The translations under genes were made by a program, and so were the position numbers. The notes beneath the pieces are model-generated. The model was given only the letters and a program-made list of their open reading frames with translations, was not told the DNA's origin and made no database searches. Of a DNA stretch of 64,000 nt, positions 35,838 to 44,985 are shown one piece after another (positions within the stretch are counted from its first letter, which is position 1; every line of letters starts with the position of its first letter). Location: contig NZ_WJBU01000004.1 of assembly GCF_009646335.1 (NCBI RefSeq), positions 124,001-188,000 of the forward strand, in the 5' to 3' direction. This stretch comes from Caenimonas koreensis DSM 17982 (GTDB lineage: Bacteria > Pseudomonadota > Gammaproteobacteria > Burkholderiales > Burkholderiaceae_C).

Positions 35838-36454
35838 GTGAAGACAAGTCCATCGTTGTTGCGCGCCCTGCTGTGGTGGCCGGGCTGGTGCTGCTGTTCC
35901 ACGGAGTGGGCGCCACTGCCAGCGACCTGGCGCCGCTTGGCGGGTTGATCGCGAAGGCGATGCCGCATGCCATGGTCGTAAGCGTGGAGGCACCATTCGC
36001 ATCCGACATCGGCGCGGGGCGTCAATGGTTTTCCGTGCGGGGCGTTACCGAGGAGAACAGGCCAGGGCGTATCGCGCAGGTGATGCCTGCATTTCAGCAG
36101 GCGGTGCTTCACTGGCAGGGCGAAGCGGGCGTTTCAGCTGAGGCAACGACGCTGGTCGGCTTCTCGCAAGGCGCGATCATGTCGCTGGAATCAACACAGT
36201 GCGAGCCGGTGCTTGCGCGGCGCGTGGTGTCGCTTGCCGGCCGGTTTGCCGCTGAGGTGATGAGGCCGCGCGATGCAACCGTATTCCACATGATTCACGG
36301 TGACAGCGATGCGGTTGTTCCCGCGGAGAACAGCAAGCGTGGGGCAGCTCAGTTGAAGCAACTGGGTGCGCAGGTGACGCTCGATATCGTCCCCTCGCTC
36401 GGACATGGCATTGACATGCGTGTGGTCGAGCTGGTGACGGGCTATCTGAAGTAG
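35834..36454 (+). CDS. YpfH-type esterase (alpha/beta hydrolase)
   Basis: 206 residues, small alpha/beta hydrolase of the phospholipase/carboxylesterase (YpfH) group. Oxyanion LLFHGVGA, nucleophile GFSQGA (S111), acid in HGDSDAVVP (D159 candidate), and catalytic His in LGHGIDM (H191). Cytoplasmic; broad carboxylesterase activity is typical of the family. The start overlaps the dioxygenase stop (ATGA), so it is the last gene of the LysR-controlled operon. Confidence 0.85.
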   Translation: MSEDKSIVVARPAVVAGLVLLFHGVGATASDLAPLGGLIAKAMPHAMVVSVEAPFASDIGAGRQWFSVRGVTEENRPGRIAQVMPAFQQAVLHWQGEAGVSAEATTLVGFSQGAIMSLESTQCEPVLARRVVSLAGRFAAEVMRPRDATVFHMIHGDSDAVVPAENSKRGAAQLKQLGAQVTLDIVPSLGHGIDMRVVELVTGYLK

Positions 36455-36669
36455 TGATTGCGCCTATACATGACCACGATCAGTCGGCGAGCCTGGTGAT
36501 GTTGCGCGAGTTCATGCATCACGTGGGGTTCGGCCGTATTGAGCGGCGCAGGGTGCCAACAGCCAGCGAGCATGGTGGCCGAGACCGTTGAGGTGCTGGT
36601 TGCGTGAGCGCAGCGCTACGATGCGCAGTGCATGGCGTGAGTGCATGCCTGGCAACAAGAGGAGACACC

Positions 36670-37743
36670 ATGAAAAGGATACTCGCGGCACTCGGGTTCG
36701 TCGTCGTCACGCTCGTCGCGTACTTCGCACTCTGGCCCGTACCCATCGAGCCCATCGCGTGGCCCGCACCGGCGATGCCTGGCTACACAGGCGCATTCGC
36801 CACCAACCAGCGGCTCGCATCACTCAAGCAGATTGACCTCAAAGGCGAGAGCGGCCCCGAGCATCTCGCGCTGGGGCGCGACGGCAAGCTCTACACGGCC
36901 GTGTCGAGCGGCAACATCCTGCGCATGAACGCCGATGGCACTGGCCTGGAAGTCTTCGCGCGGCCTGGGGGCCGCATCCTGGGTTTTGACTTTGATGCGG
37001 CCGGCAACCTGATCGGCGCTGACGCAGAGCGCGGCCTGGTGTCGGTAGCGCCCGACGGCAAGGTGACGGTTCTGGCAGACGCGGTGGATGGTGATGCGAT
37101 CCGCTATGCAGACGCAGTGGCCGTGGCACGCAACGGCAAGATCTATTTCAGCGATGCATCGACACGGTTCGGCCCGCGCACGCACGGCGGCGTGTTCGAA
37201 GCGAGCGTGCTGGAAATCCTGGAAGGCGGTGCCACAGGCCGCGTGCTGGAGTACGACCCCGCGACGAAGAAGACGCGCACCATCGCCAAGGGCTTTGCGT
37301 TTTCAAACGGCGTTGCGCTCAGCCAGGACGAGCGATCGCTGTTTGTGAGTGACACAGGCCGCTATCGCATCTGGAAAGTGGACATTGCTGGAAGCGAGGG
37401 CGCCAAAGTGTTCATGGAGAACCTGCCCGGCTATCCGGACAACCTGATGCGCGGCAGCGATGGAAAGATCTGGGTCGGCCTGGTGAAGCCGCGCACGGCC
37501 GATAACGACAACCTGTCCGGCAAGCCCTTCCTGCGCAAGCTGGTGTTGCGCCTGCCGCGCGCCCTGTGGCCGCTGCCCAAGGAATACGGCCATGTGTTCG
37601 CTTTCACTGAAGACGGCAAGGTGGTGGCCAGCCTGCAGGACCCTGCGGCTGCGTACCCGGAAGCGACGGGTGTGACAGAGGTGGGTGACCGGCTGTATAT
37701 CCAGAATTTGCACAGCCGCACGCTGGGGTGGATGGCGCGGTAA
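36670..37743 (+). CDS. SMP-30/gluconolactonase-like beta-propeller protein
   Basis: 357 residues from ATG 36670, which has GAGGAGA a few bases upstream. One N-terminal transmembrane helix (LAALGFVVVTLVAYFAL) anchors a six-bladed propeller facing the periplasm. Typical blades include GPEHLALGRDGKLYTA, RILGFDFDAAGNLIGAD and FAFSNGVALSQDERSLFVSDTG, which places it in the SMP-30/strictosidine-synthase-like group. Members are lactonases or calcium-binding hydrolases; the exact role is open. It is convergent with the AhpD-like gene, ten bases away. Confidence 0.85.
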   Translation: MKRILAALGFVVVTLVAYFALWPVPIEPIAWPAPAMPGYTGAFATNQRLASLKQIDLKGESGPEHLALGRDGKLYTAVSSGNILRMNADGTGLEVFARPGGRILGFDFDAAGNLIGADAERGLVSVAPDGKVTVLADAVDGDAIRYADAVAVARNGKIYFSDASTRFGPRTHGGVFEASVLEILEGGATGRVLEYDPATKKTRTIAKGFAFSNGVALSQDERSLFVSDTGRYRIWKVDIAGSEGAKVFMENLPGYPDNLMRGSDGKIWVGLVKPRTADNDNLSGKPFLRKLVLRLPRALWPLPKEYGHVFAFTEDGKVVASLQDPAAAYPEATGVTEVGDRLYIQNLHSRTLGWMAR

Positions 37744-37752
37744 GCGGGCTGC

Positions 37753-38385
37753 TCAGCCGTGTTTGCCAGGTGCCCAGCCGCGCTCGCCGGCAGCCTGCTG
37801 CGCGACCTGGAGAGGCACTTGTTCCAGCGGCGTTGCCATCGTGTCGTTCCAGCGGTTGAGGAATCCGAACATCGCCACGACGCCAAGGATTTCAACGATC
37901 TCGCTGTCGCTCCAATGCGCTTGCAATTGCGAGAAGAGTTCGTCAGTGACGGCGTTCGGTTGTGCTGCCGCCGCCAGCGCAAAGTCGAGCGCGGCGCGTT
38001 CGCGCTCGCTGTAGAGGGGGCTGTTGGCATAGTTCCACACGTCAGCAAGCTTCTCGTCGCTGACACCGAAGTTGTGGGCGCCTAAAAGCGTATGCGCCTG
38101 GCAATACAGGCAACCCGCCGCCTTGCTCGCCACGTGCCCCACGAGCCGCCGAAAGCCAAGCTCCACCTCGCCATCTGGATCCATCACCGCTGCATTGAGC
38201 TGGGCAAAAGCCTGCACCAGCTTCGGCTTGCGTTGCATCGTCAGCACACTGTTCGGCGTGAAGCCTAGCGTGCCGAGGAAGAAGTCGAAATGGCCCTTCA
38301 GCTCGGGCGTGGTCTCGGGCGGTAGCGGTTGCAGGCGAGGCATGTGGGGCTTCTTTCGCGGGAGAGCAATCTGGTCCATCATCAT
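37753..38385 (-). CDS. AhpD-like carboxymuconolactone decarboxylase family protein
   Basis: 210 residues from the first of three ATGs in a row (38385), with GAGGAG nine bases upstream. The active-site motif GCLYCQAHTLLGAH supplies C92, C95 and His residues of the AhpD-like peroxidase-related branch. The helical CMD fold continues with EVELGFRRLVGHVAS before the motif and YSERERAALDFALAAA after it. A disulfide-using antioxidant or peroxidase-like role is likely from the CxxC. A large upstream extension to 38901 is an artefact of high GC. Confidence 0.85.
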   Translation of the reverse strand: MMMDQIALPRKKPHMPRLQPLPPETTPELKGHFDFFLGTLGFTPNSVLTMQRKPKLVQAFAQLNAAVMDPDGEVELGFRRLVGHVASKAAGCLYCQAHTLLGAHNFGVSDEKLADVWNYANSPLYSERERAALDFALAAAAQPNAVTDELFSQLQAHWSDSEIVEILGVVAMFGFLNRWNDTMATPLEQVPLQVAQQAAGERGWAPGKHG

Positions 38386-38515
38386 AGGAGGGTGCTCCTC
38401 ACCATGACGTTGCATCTGCTTTGTCTGGTTCGAGGGGAGTCCGTCGTCAATGCCATGCCCGGTGCGGCGCTTGCCGCCTCGCCCTGACACTGTCGGGCCA
38501 CCGGCATGCGCGATT

Positions 38516-39631
38516 TCAGCCGGTGGCGCGGAATCGCCGGACAAATTGCCGGTCGATCCGGTCCTTCCAGCTCCAGACCCATGGGCCATGCCAGGCCCAG
38601 CGCCCCCACGAGGCGAAGGCGTGGCGGTTACCTGTGCTGATGAGGTAGAGCGCGCGCTGCTGCGGCTGCCACGCCTGGAGCGCGCGAGCTTCGCACGCGG
38701 CACGCAGGTTGTGGGCAAGGACCGGCCCCGCCCGGACAGCGAACACGCCGGACTTCGGGCGCGGATGCGAATAGGCGGCGATGTCCCCCGCAGCAAAAAT
38801 GTGCTGATGCGACACGCTTTGGAGCGTTGGGCCGACTCGGATGAAACCGCGTTCGTCCGTGTCCAGTCCGGCCGTGCGTGGCCACGTCGGCGCTGCAGCA
38901 CCTGTCACGACGAGGCAGGCGTCGAAGTCGATGGCAGCGCCATCCTCCATGCAGATGTGGTTCGGCTCGATCCGCTGGGCTTTTCGCCCGCCGAGCCAGC
39001 CGATTCCGCGCTGGGCCAGCAATGCTGCAGCTTGCCGCCGCAGCTTGTGCGGCGAGCCTTCGAGCGGCAGCACGTCCGATCCGACGAGGGTCACTCGCAC
39101 ATGCGACCACCCCTGCGTCATGGCGCTGTGGTGGATGCCGAACGCCAGTTCAACACCGGCGGCGCCCGCTCCGAGAATGACCAGGTCAAAGCGCCGGCAG
39201 ACGCCGAGCATGCGATCGACCAGCAAGGGCCATGCGGCGACAAAGCCTTCAATCGGCCGGATCGCGAGCGCGTTCTGCGCAGCGCCGGGCAGGTCGGTGA
39301 TTGCCGCCACCGGCCCCGTATCGATTGAGAGCAGGTCGAACGGCAGGTCGGCGCCGTCATCGCAGCGAAGTGAATTTCGGGTTGGATCGATTGCGACGGC
39401 AGCGGCTTGGTGGAACACGACGCCAGCACGCGCCGCCAGCTCATCGAGCGGTATCGCGCATGCCTCAATCGGGTAGTGACCGGCGATCCATCCGGGCAAC
39501 ATGCCGGAGTAGATCTGTCGTCTGAACGGCGTCACGAGGCGCACGTCGCAACCGGCCATGGGCCGCTCGGCAAGGCTTGCCAGCACGCCGAGCTGGGCAT
39601 GGCCGCCGCCCAGAAGAATGAGACGTTTCAT
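38516..39631 (-). CDS. NDH-like pyridine nucleotide-disulphide oxidoreductase
   Basis: 371 residues from ATG 39631. The FAD motif LILLGGGHAQLGVL, the early YSGMLPGWIAGHY and the second Rossmann motif VILGAGAAGVELA match a family of NDH-2-like flavoproteins that in some organisms is fused to or sits beside SelD. No redox-active CxxC is visible, consistent with an NADH:quinone-type enzyme. Here no selD gene is nearby. It is the last gene of a minus-strand run, 13 bases behind the TVP38-reductase fusion, and so is probably part of the metal-stress operon. Confidence 0.85.
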   Translation of the reverse strand: MKRLILLGGGHAQLGVLASLAERPMAGCDVRLVTPFRRQIYSGMLPGWIAGHYPIEACAIPLDELAARAGVVFHQAAAVAIDPTRNSLRCDDGADLPFDLLSIDTGPVAAITDLPGAAQNALAIRPIEGFVAAWPLLVDRMLGVCRRFDLVILGAGAAGVELAFGIHHSAMTQGWSHVRVTLVGSDVLPLEGSPHKLRRQAAALLAQRGIGWLGGRKAQRIEPNHICMEDGAAIDFDACLVVTGAAAPTWPRTAGLDTDERGFIRVGPTLQSVSHQHIFAAGDIAAYSHPRPKSGVFAVRAGPVLAHNLRAACEARALQAWQPQQRALYLISTGNRHAFASWGRWAWHGPWVWSWKDRIDRQFVRRFRATG

Positions 39632-39644
39632 GCGGCGTCGCGCT

Positions 39645-41792
39645 TCACCGCCGGCGCCATGCATGAAAGCGCTCGACCCACGCCAGCAAGCGCTGCGGCG
39701 CATGGGCACGCTTCCAGTTGCCGGCCACGTACTTGCTGGCCTCGGCCATGGTGGGGTACGTGTGGATCGTGCCGAGAATCTTGTTCAGGCCGATGCCGTG
39801 CTTCATCGCCAGAACGAACTCGGCCAGCAGGTCGCCCGCGTGTTCGCCGACGATGGTGGCGCCAAGGATGCGGTCCTTGCCGGGCACCGTCAGCACTTTG
39901 ACGAATCCCTGTGTTTCGCCATCGGCGATGGCACGGTCCAGATCGTTGAGGTGATAGACCGTGACCTCGCACGCGATGTTTTGTTCTTTCGCTTCCAGCT
40001 CGTTCAGGCCCACACGCGCGACCTCAGGATCGACAAATGTTGTCCAGGGAATCACGCGGTAATCAGCGCGGAACTTCTTGAATGGATCGAACAGCGCGTT
40101 GACTGCGGCATACCAGGCCTGGTGCGCTGCTGTGTGCGTGAACTGGTATGGCCCGGCCACATCGCCAGCCGCGTAGATATTCGGAAAGTTCGTTTGAAGA
40201 TACGCATTCACTTCGACCGTGCGGCCGGTGGCGACACCCAGCTCCTCCAGCCCGAATCCCTTCAGATTGGCAGTGCGGCCGACGGCGACCAGCAACGCAT
40301 CGAACGCAATGCGTACCTCGCGCTGCCCGTGTTCGGCGACCAGCACTTTTTCGCCGTCGACGACCTCGATACGCTTGGCCGTGTGATTCACGCGCACGTC
40401 GATGCCTTCGCTGCGAAACCGTGCCGTGACCAACTCCGAAGCGTCCACGTCCTCGCGCATCAGCAGGCGCGGCGCCATTTCCACCTGCGTCACCTGCGAG
40501 CCGAGGCGCGCAAAGGTTTGCGCGAGTTCGCTGCCGATCGGGCCGCCGCCCAGCACGACGAGCCGCCCGGGCCGCTGCCTCAGGTTCCAGACGTTCTCGC
40601 AGGTGAGCACTTCGACCTGCTCGATGCCGGGAATCGGCGGTATGAACGGGCGCGCGCCGGTGGCAATCACGATGCTGCGCGTGGTCAAGCGCCGAACGTC
40701 GCCGTTGGCCTGGGTCACCTCGACCTCCCACGGCGAGACGATGAGAGCGTTGCCCATGACCACGTCGACACCGAGCGAGGTGTAGCGCTCGGCCGAGTCG
40801 TGCGGAGCGATCGCCTGAATGACGCGTTGCACGCGCTCCATCGCGTCGGCGAAGTCGAAGTCGGCATGGGCCGCGCGCACGCCAAATTCAGGGGCCCGCT
40901 TCACGAGCGAAAGCAGTCTCGCGGTGCGGATCAACGCCTTCGACGGAACGCATCCGGTATTCAGGCAGTCGCCACCGAGCTGGTGTCTTTCGACCAGAGT
41001 GACTTTGGCTTTGACGGCGGCGGCGATGTAGGCAGTGACGAGGCCGGCCGACCCGCCGCCAATGACTACCAGATTGGTGTCGAAGCGGGCCGGCTTCTTC
41101 CAGTGGCGAGTCGCTTTGCGCGCCCTGAAGGCATCCATGCCTTTCTTTGCGATCAACGGAAACAGTCCCAGCATCGCCAGCGAGACAAGCACCGCTGGCG
41201 ATGCCACATCGGCGAGCTTGTCGATTCGTGCGAGCTGCGTGCCAGCGTTCACATAGACAAGCGTGCCGAGCAACATCCCGATCTGGCTGACCCAGTAAAA
41301 CGTCAGCACACGAATGTGCGTGACGCCCATCGCGAGGTTGATCAGGAAAAACGGGAACAGCGGAACGACGCGCAGCGTGAAGAGGTAGAACGCGCCGTCT
41401 TTGCGCACGCCCTCGTTGATCGCAGCGAGCCGTTCGCCGAAGCGGGCCTGCACCCAGTCGCGCAAGACCAGGCGCGACACCAGGAACGCGAGCGTCGCGC
41501 CGATCGATGCAGCAAACGAAGCAATGAGGCTGCCCCAGCCGAGACCGAAGATCGCACCGGCGGCGAGCGTCAGGATGGTGGCGCCGGGCAGCGAGAGCGC
41601 CGTCACGCCGATGTAGATGCCAAAGAAGGTCAGCGCCGCCACCAACGGGTTGGCGGCTCGCCATGCTTCGAGCTGGCCTTGCTGGCTCTTGATGAACTCC
41701 AGGCTCAGGTAGCGCCCGAGCCCGAGCGCGAAGAACGTGCCAACGCCCAGCGCCAGCACGGCCAGCACGCCCCAACGCTTGCCAGTGCTCAT
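39645..41792 (-). CDS. TVP38/TMEM64 membrane domain fused to mercuric-reductase-like flavoprotein
   Basis: 715 residues. Residues ~1-215 are a DedA-related TVP38/TMEM64 (SNARE-associated) membrane domain with helices and re-entrant segments (ALSLPGATILTLAAGAIFGLGWG). Residues ~238-700 are a class I disulphide oxidoreductase: FAD motif VVIGGGSAGLV, the redox pair GGDC276LNTGC281VPSK, an NAD motif LVVLGGGPIGSELA and HTYPTMAEA near the C-terminus. The Hg-binding N-terminal HMA domain and the C-terminal Cys pair of true MerA are absent, so it is unlikely to reduce mercury. Its start overlaps the CDP-alcohol phosphatidyltransferase stop by four bases. Substrate unknown, possibly a lipid-soluble electron acceptor. 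Confidence 0.85.
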   Translation of the reverse strand: MSTGKRWGVLAVLALGVGTFFALGLGRYLSLEFIKSQQGQLEAWRAANPLVAALTFFGIYIGVTALSLPGATILTLAAGAIFGLGWGSLIASFAASIGATLAFLVSRLVLRDWVQARFGERLAAINEGVRKDGAFYLFTLRVVPLFPFFLINLAMGVTHIRVLTFYWVSQIGMLLGTLVYVNAGTQLARIDKLADVASPAVLVSLAMLGLFPLIAKKGMDAFRARKATRHWKKPARFDTNLVVIGGGSAGLVTAYIAAAVKAKVTLVERHQLGGDCLNTGCVPSKALIRTARLLSLVKRAPEFGVRAAHADFDFADAMERVQRVIQAIAPHDSAERYTSLGVDVVMGNALIVSPWEVEVTQANGDVRRLTTRSIVIATGARPFIPPIPGIEQVEVLTCENVWNLRQRPGRLVVLGGGPIGSELAQTFARLGSQVTQVEMAPRLLMREDVDASELVTARFRSEGIDVRVNHTAKRIEVVDGEKVLVAEHGQREVRIAFDALLVAVGRTANLKGFGLEELGVATGRTVEVNAYLQTNFPNIYAAGDVAGPYQFTHTAAHQAWYAAVNALFDPFKKFRADYRVIPWTTFVDPEVARVGLNELEAKEQNIACEVTVYHLNDLDRAIADGETQGFVKVLTVPGKDRILGATIVGEHAGDLLAEFVLAMKHGIGLNKILGTIHTYPTMAEASKYVAGNWKRAHAPQRLLAWVERFHAWRRR

Positions 41793-42421
41793 GGCTCAAT
41801 TCCAGGTTGCGTTTGCGGACGGAAAGCTTTCCAGCCCCAGAAAATGCGCGTGACGATCGTCACTGCACACATCGCGGCAAAGGCAAGTGCGAGCCACGCA
41901 AAGTGCTGAGCCCACACGCACATCGCGATGAAGAACGCGAGCGTTTCGGTGGCTTCGGTCAGGCCGCCGAGAAAGTAGAACGACTTGTCCGGGTAATCGA
42001 CGCTGGCCAGCCCGCGTTTGGCGGCGATCGTGGCGAACGCGAGAAAGCACGTGCCCGTGCCGACAAACGCAGCGAGCAACACGGCGGCTGCAAGCGCATT
42101 GCTGGCGGGGTTGGCAATCGCGAACGCGAGCGGTATGGACGGATAGAACAGGAAGTCGAGGCTGATGTCGAGAAAGCCGCCGCGGTCTGTCGGCGTTGTG
42201 GCACGTGCGACTGCGCCGTCGAGTCCGTCCGCAAGTCGCGAGACGACGATCAGTGCTGCCCCCAGCCAGAACGACTGCATCGCAATCGCTCCCGCAGCGG
42301 CCCAGCCGATGGCCAGGCCGGTGAAGGTCAATGCGTCGGCGCTGACACCACGGCGCACGAGATGGCGCGCGGCGATTTCGAGGGCGGGGCGGATGAGTGC
42401 GGTCGTCTGGCGATCGATCAT
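41789..42421 (-). CDS. CDP-alcohol phosphatidyltransferase family protein
   Basis: 210 residues with about six helices. The catalytic signature is present: D65-G-L-D68-G-A-V-A-R73, then G81 and D85 and D89 in GGFLDISLD. These enzymes join a CDP-alcohol to a second alcohol in the membrane to build phospholipids. The particular substrates cannot be told. Position between nrsF (47 bases upstream) and the TVP38-reductase fusion (overlap) on the same strand suggests a membrane-lipid modification made under SigF control. Confidence 0.85.
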   Translation of the reverse strand: MIDRQTTALIRPALEIAARHLVRRGVSADALTFTGLAIGWAAAGAIAMQSFWLGAALIVVSRLADGLDGAVARATTPTDRGGFLDISLDFLFYPSIPLAFAIANPASNALAAAVLLAAFVGTGTCFLAFATIAAKRGLASVDYPDKSFYFLGGLTEATETLAFFIAMCVWAQHFAWLALAFAAMCAVTIVTRIFWGWKAFRPQTQPGIEP

Positions 42422-42468
42422 GGTCGGTGCGGGTCCATCATGACGGTCTGTTTCGAGTCATGCGAGCA

Positions 42469-43110
42469 TCACCACCTGAGCAGCCGCGGACCCAACGCGG
42501 CCCCTATGCCCGCTGCGGCTGCGATGCCCGCGACATACCAGATGGCCATGAACGGCAGCGCCGACTCCGGGCAATGAAAAGCGTAGATCGACGCTGCTGC
42601 CGCGCCGCTCAGCAAGCCGGCGCAGGCACCGGCGTGCGTGAGCCGCGTAGGTGCCAATTGACGCACTGCGAGAAATGCTGCGACGAAGATTGGCACCGAG
42701 AGCATCAGGACGCTCAACGTGCAGGTCTGCCAGCTCTGGCCCCACACCATCGCGGCGCGCTCCGGCGATGGCGCACCGGCGTACGCAGCAATCGCCATAA
42801 GCCACAAAAGCACGACTAGCCCCGCGATGGCCCACATGCCAGACCGGGCGCTGACGCCAGGACGCGCAAGCCGGGACAGCGTCGCGAATGCCGCGCACGC
42901 CACTGCAGCGGGGAACAGTACTTTCAACCAGAAAATCGGAACGTGGATCGCCTGTGGCAAGTCGACTCGTGCCCCCATCGTCACAAGCATCGCAAGGATT
43001 GCCAGTGGAATGCCGGCCGCCATCGCGATCGCGATTTGCCTCGACGCCGCGCGACGGGGCACGGCTGCGGTGTCTGCAGCCAGCAGTGAAATCAGGTCAT
43101 CGGTTTTCAT
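42469..43110 (-). CDS. nrsF: DUF1109/NrsF-type anti-sigma factor
   Basis: 213 residues from ATG 43110, with six predicted helices, matching the DUF1109 family of membrane anti-sigma factors. Two cysteines lie at C130 (WQTCTL) and C180 (AFHCPE). From memory, the Caulobacter crescentus protein that restrains SigF carries equivalent Cys at nearly the same positions, needed for sensing metal stress. The start overlaps the sigma factor stop by four bases. This gene most likely keeps SigF inactive at the membrane until metal or oxidative thiol stress. Confidence 0.88.
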   Translation of the reverse strand: MKTDDLISLLAADTAAVPRRAASRQIAIAMAAGIPLAILAMLVTMGARVDLPQAIHVPIFWLKVLFPAAVACAAFATLSRLARPGVSARSGMWAIAGLVVLLWLMAIAAYAGAPSPERAAMVWGQSWQTCTLSVLMLSVPIFVAAFLAVRQLAPTRLTHAGACAGLLSGAAAASIYAFHCPESALPFMAIWYVAGIAAAAGIGAALGPRLLRW

Positions 43111-43643
43111 GATGTGTTCCCTGCGCGTTTGCCAAGCGCCTTCAAGCCGCGATGGATGCCCACCTTGACGGCGGACTCCGACATGCCCAATTGGGCTGCT
43201 GCCTCGGTCACCGACAGGCCCATGAGCTTGACGCATTCGATGGGTTGGCGTTGCCGGTCGGGCAGGGTCTCGAGCAAGCCGGACAGGTCACGGCGTGCGT
43301 CGCTGGCATCGTTGCTGGATTCGGCAAACACAGCCAGATCGTCATCGAGCGGATCATGCAGCGCTTCGTGCGCGGACTTTGATCGCAGCAGGTCGATCAA
43401 CTTGTAGCGGGCGATCGCATGCACCCACGCCGTCAGCGGTTGATCGCTTTGGTACGTGTGGCGCTTGTTGTGCATGGCGAGCAGGCATTCCTGGACAAGG
43501 TCTTCAACTTCATCGGGCCAGCCGAACAGGCGCCTGCGCAAAAACGCACGCAAGTGCGCGCTGAGCTTTTGCAGGAAGACCTGATACGCGGCGTGATCGC
43601 CGGCCAGTCCACGAAGGAACAAGCCGTGCAGTTCTGCCTCCAT
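43107..43643 (-). CDS. sigF: ECF sigma factor, SigF type
   Basis: 178 residues from ATG 43643. Region 2 is visible in [19 protein letters not shown] and [16 protein letters not shown], region 4 in [27 protein letters not shown]. The Tyr-rich -10 recognition and the coupled DUF1109 gene identify the SigF/ECF16 group that answers metal stress. An ATG at 43685 would lengthen it by 14 residues, but the putative promoter -10 falls inside that extension, so the shorter start is chosen. It is divergent from the bufferin operon, which it probably activates together with itself. Confidence 0.88.
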   Translation of the reverse strand: MEAELHGLFLRGLAGDHAAYQVFLQKLSAHLRAFLRRRLFGWPDEVEDLVQECLLAMHNKRHTYQSDQPLTAWVHAIARYKLIDLLRSKSAHEALHDPLDDDLAVFAESSNDASDARRDLSGLLETLPDRQRQPIECVKLMGLSVTEAAAQLGMSESAVKVGIHRGLKALGKRAGNTS

Positions 43644-43675
43644 GTCGCCTGGCCGGGATGGCGTTGCTTCTGTAG

Positions 43676-43702
43676 TTCGCGTCATCAGGTCGGACGGTTA
43701 CA
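43676..43702 (-). promoter_or_regulatory. SigF-type promoter for sigF-nrsF (17-base spacer)
   Basis: Reading the minus strand, GTAACC at 43702-43697 is followed by CGAA at 43679-43676 with a 17-base spacer. The elements equal those at the bufA promoter, where the spacer is 16. The position would start transcription about 25-30 bases before ATG 43643, which fits autoregulation. Confidence 0.55.
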
Positions 43703-43744
43703 GCCGATCGGAAAAAAATAAGTTGGCGAATTGTGCGCTGTGCT

Positions 43745-43770
43745 GTAACCGGCGGGCTTCAGTTGCCGAA
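43745..43770 (+). promoter_or_regulatory. SigF-type promoter for the bufferin operon
   Basis: GTAACC at 43745-43750, a 16-base spacer, and CGAA at 43767-43770, about 60 bases upstream of the bufA ATG. GTAACC-N16-CGAA is the consensus I recall for Caulobacter SigF-dependent promoters, and the sigF gene is directly divergent. The match is exact, so the inference is strong. Confidence 0.75.
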
Positions 43771-43829
43771 TTACCTTCGACCGCGCCATGTGGCAGGTTC
43801 TTTTCATCAATCACTGGAGTCACCAAATC

Positions 43830-44120
43830 ATGAACCGTTCCATTGCAATTACCGCACTCACACTCTCCGCACTAGCCGCAGGCGCAGCCATGGCCCAGGA
43901 CACCAAGCCTATGGGCGACAAGATGATGGCCAGCATGGAAAAGTGCTACGGCGTAGCCTTGGCAGGCAAGAACGACTGCAAGGCAGGCGCCGGCACGACA
44001 TGCGCAGGTACCTCCAAGACCGACTACCAAGGCAATGCCTGGAAGAACGTGCCGGCCGGAACCTGCACAACCATGAAGACCCCCAAAGGCACCGGATCGT
44101 TGACGGAAATCAAGTCCTGA
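43830..44120 (+). CDS. bufA: bufferin-type metallophore precursor (DUF2282)
   Basis: 96 residues. Signal peptide to AMAQ (residue ~22), then four conserved Cys: C39 (EKCYG), C50 (NDCKAG), C58 (TTCAGT) and C79 (GTCTTM). This is the DUF2282/BufA1 pattern: a ribosomally made peptide whose Cys are modified by the DUF692 enzyme and which then sequesters copper in the periplasm. The real start is the ATG preceded by GGAG; a longer in-frame start at 43788 would precede the signal peptide and is not used. It is first in an operon behind a SigF promoter and 16 bases before bufB. Confidence 0.88.
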   Translation: MNRSIAITALTLSALAAGAAMAQDTKPMGDKMMASMEKCYGVALAGKNDCKAGAGTTCAGTSKTDYQGNAWKNVPAGTCTTMKTPKGTGSLTEIKS

Positions 44121-44136
44121 TCCGACGCGTGCGGCC

Positions 44137-44985
44137 ATGAACTCCCACATGCTGTGCGGCCTGGGCCTCAAGCCCGAGCACTTCGACGCCGCGCTTGCCT
44201 GCACGTCGCAGGGCATGTGGTTCGAGGTGCACGCCGAGAATTACCTGGTCGCAGGCGGTCCGCGCTTGCGGCTTCTGGAGGCCATTCGCGCTGTGCACCC
44301 GCTGTCGCTGCATGGTGTGTCGATGTCGCTCGCGGGTGACGCCCCGCTCGATGTGGCACATCTGAAGCGCCTGTCTGCACTGGTGCGGCGCGTCGAGCCG
44401 GCGCTCGTGTCGGAGCACCTGGCCTGGTCGGCGTGGAACGGAATCAACGTTCCCGACCTGCTGCCGTTCCCACGCAGCAACGAAGCGTTGCGCCGCATCG
44501 TGTTGAACATCGACCAGACGCAATCTGCACTCGGCCGCACAGTGGCTATCGAGAACCCGTCTCACTATCTGCGCATCGACGGCCACGAGTGGGATGAAAT
44601 CGAGTTTCTGCAGGAGCTGGTTCGCCGCACCGGATGCAGCTTGCTGCTCGATGTGAACAACGTGTTCGTCTCGTCGCGCAATCTCGGGTTTGATGCGTTC
44701 GCCTACCTCGATCGTTTTCCGGCCGCAAGCATCCAGGAAATTCATCTGGCCGGCCACACAGAGGATCCTGCGCTGGGTCATGCTTTGCTGATCGACTCGC
44801 ACGACGCACCGATTGCACCCGATGTGTGGGAGCTGTATCGGCATCTGGTCGAGCGCATTGGCCCCCGGCCAACGCTGATCGAGCGCGACGGCAACGTCCC
44901 CACATTCAACGCATTGCTCGGTGAGTGCGAGATGGCCACGGCCGAGTTGCGCCGGGTCGCCGAACCGATCGAGCAGCCCACATGA
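44137..44985 (+). CDS. bufB: MNIO-family bufferin maturase (DUF692)
   Basis: 282 residues of the TIM-barrel DUF692 family, to which the methanobactin enzyme MbnB belongs. Metal-binding signatures in order: [59 protein letters not shown] and LIERDGN. Multinuclear iron oxygenases of this family convert Cys thiols into modified heterocycles. The substrate is the preceding peptide. The start codon of bufC overlaps its stop (ATGA), so the two proteins are made together. Confidence 0.9.
   Translation: MNSHMLCGLGLKPEHFDAALACTSQGMWFEVHAENYLVAGGPRLRLLEAIRAVHPLSLHGVSMSLAGDAPLDVAHLKRLSALVRRVEPALVSEHLAWSAWNGINVPDLLPFPRSNEALRRIVLNIDQTQSALGRTVAIENPSHYLRIDGHEWDEIEFLQELVRRTGCSLLLDVNNVFVSSRNLGFDAFAYLDRFPAASIQEIHLAGHTEDPALGHALLIDSHDAPIAPDVWELYRHLVERIGPRPTLIERDGNVPTFNALLGECEMATAELRRVAEPIEQPT

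Noticed and set aside
39645..41792. True mercuric reductase (merA)
   Set aside because: It lacks the N-terminal HMA domain and the C-terminal cysteine pair, and no merR/T/P genes are nearby.
39558..41909. A 783-codon open frame on the plus strand
   Set aside because: It is the GC-driven shadow of the TVP38-reductase gene, which has intact FAD, NAD and redox motifs on the minus strand.
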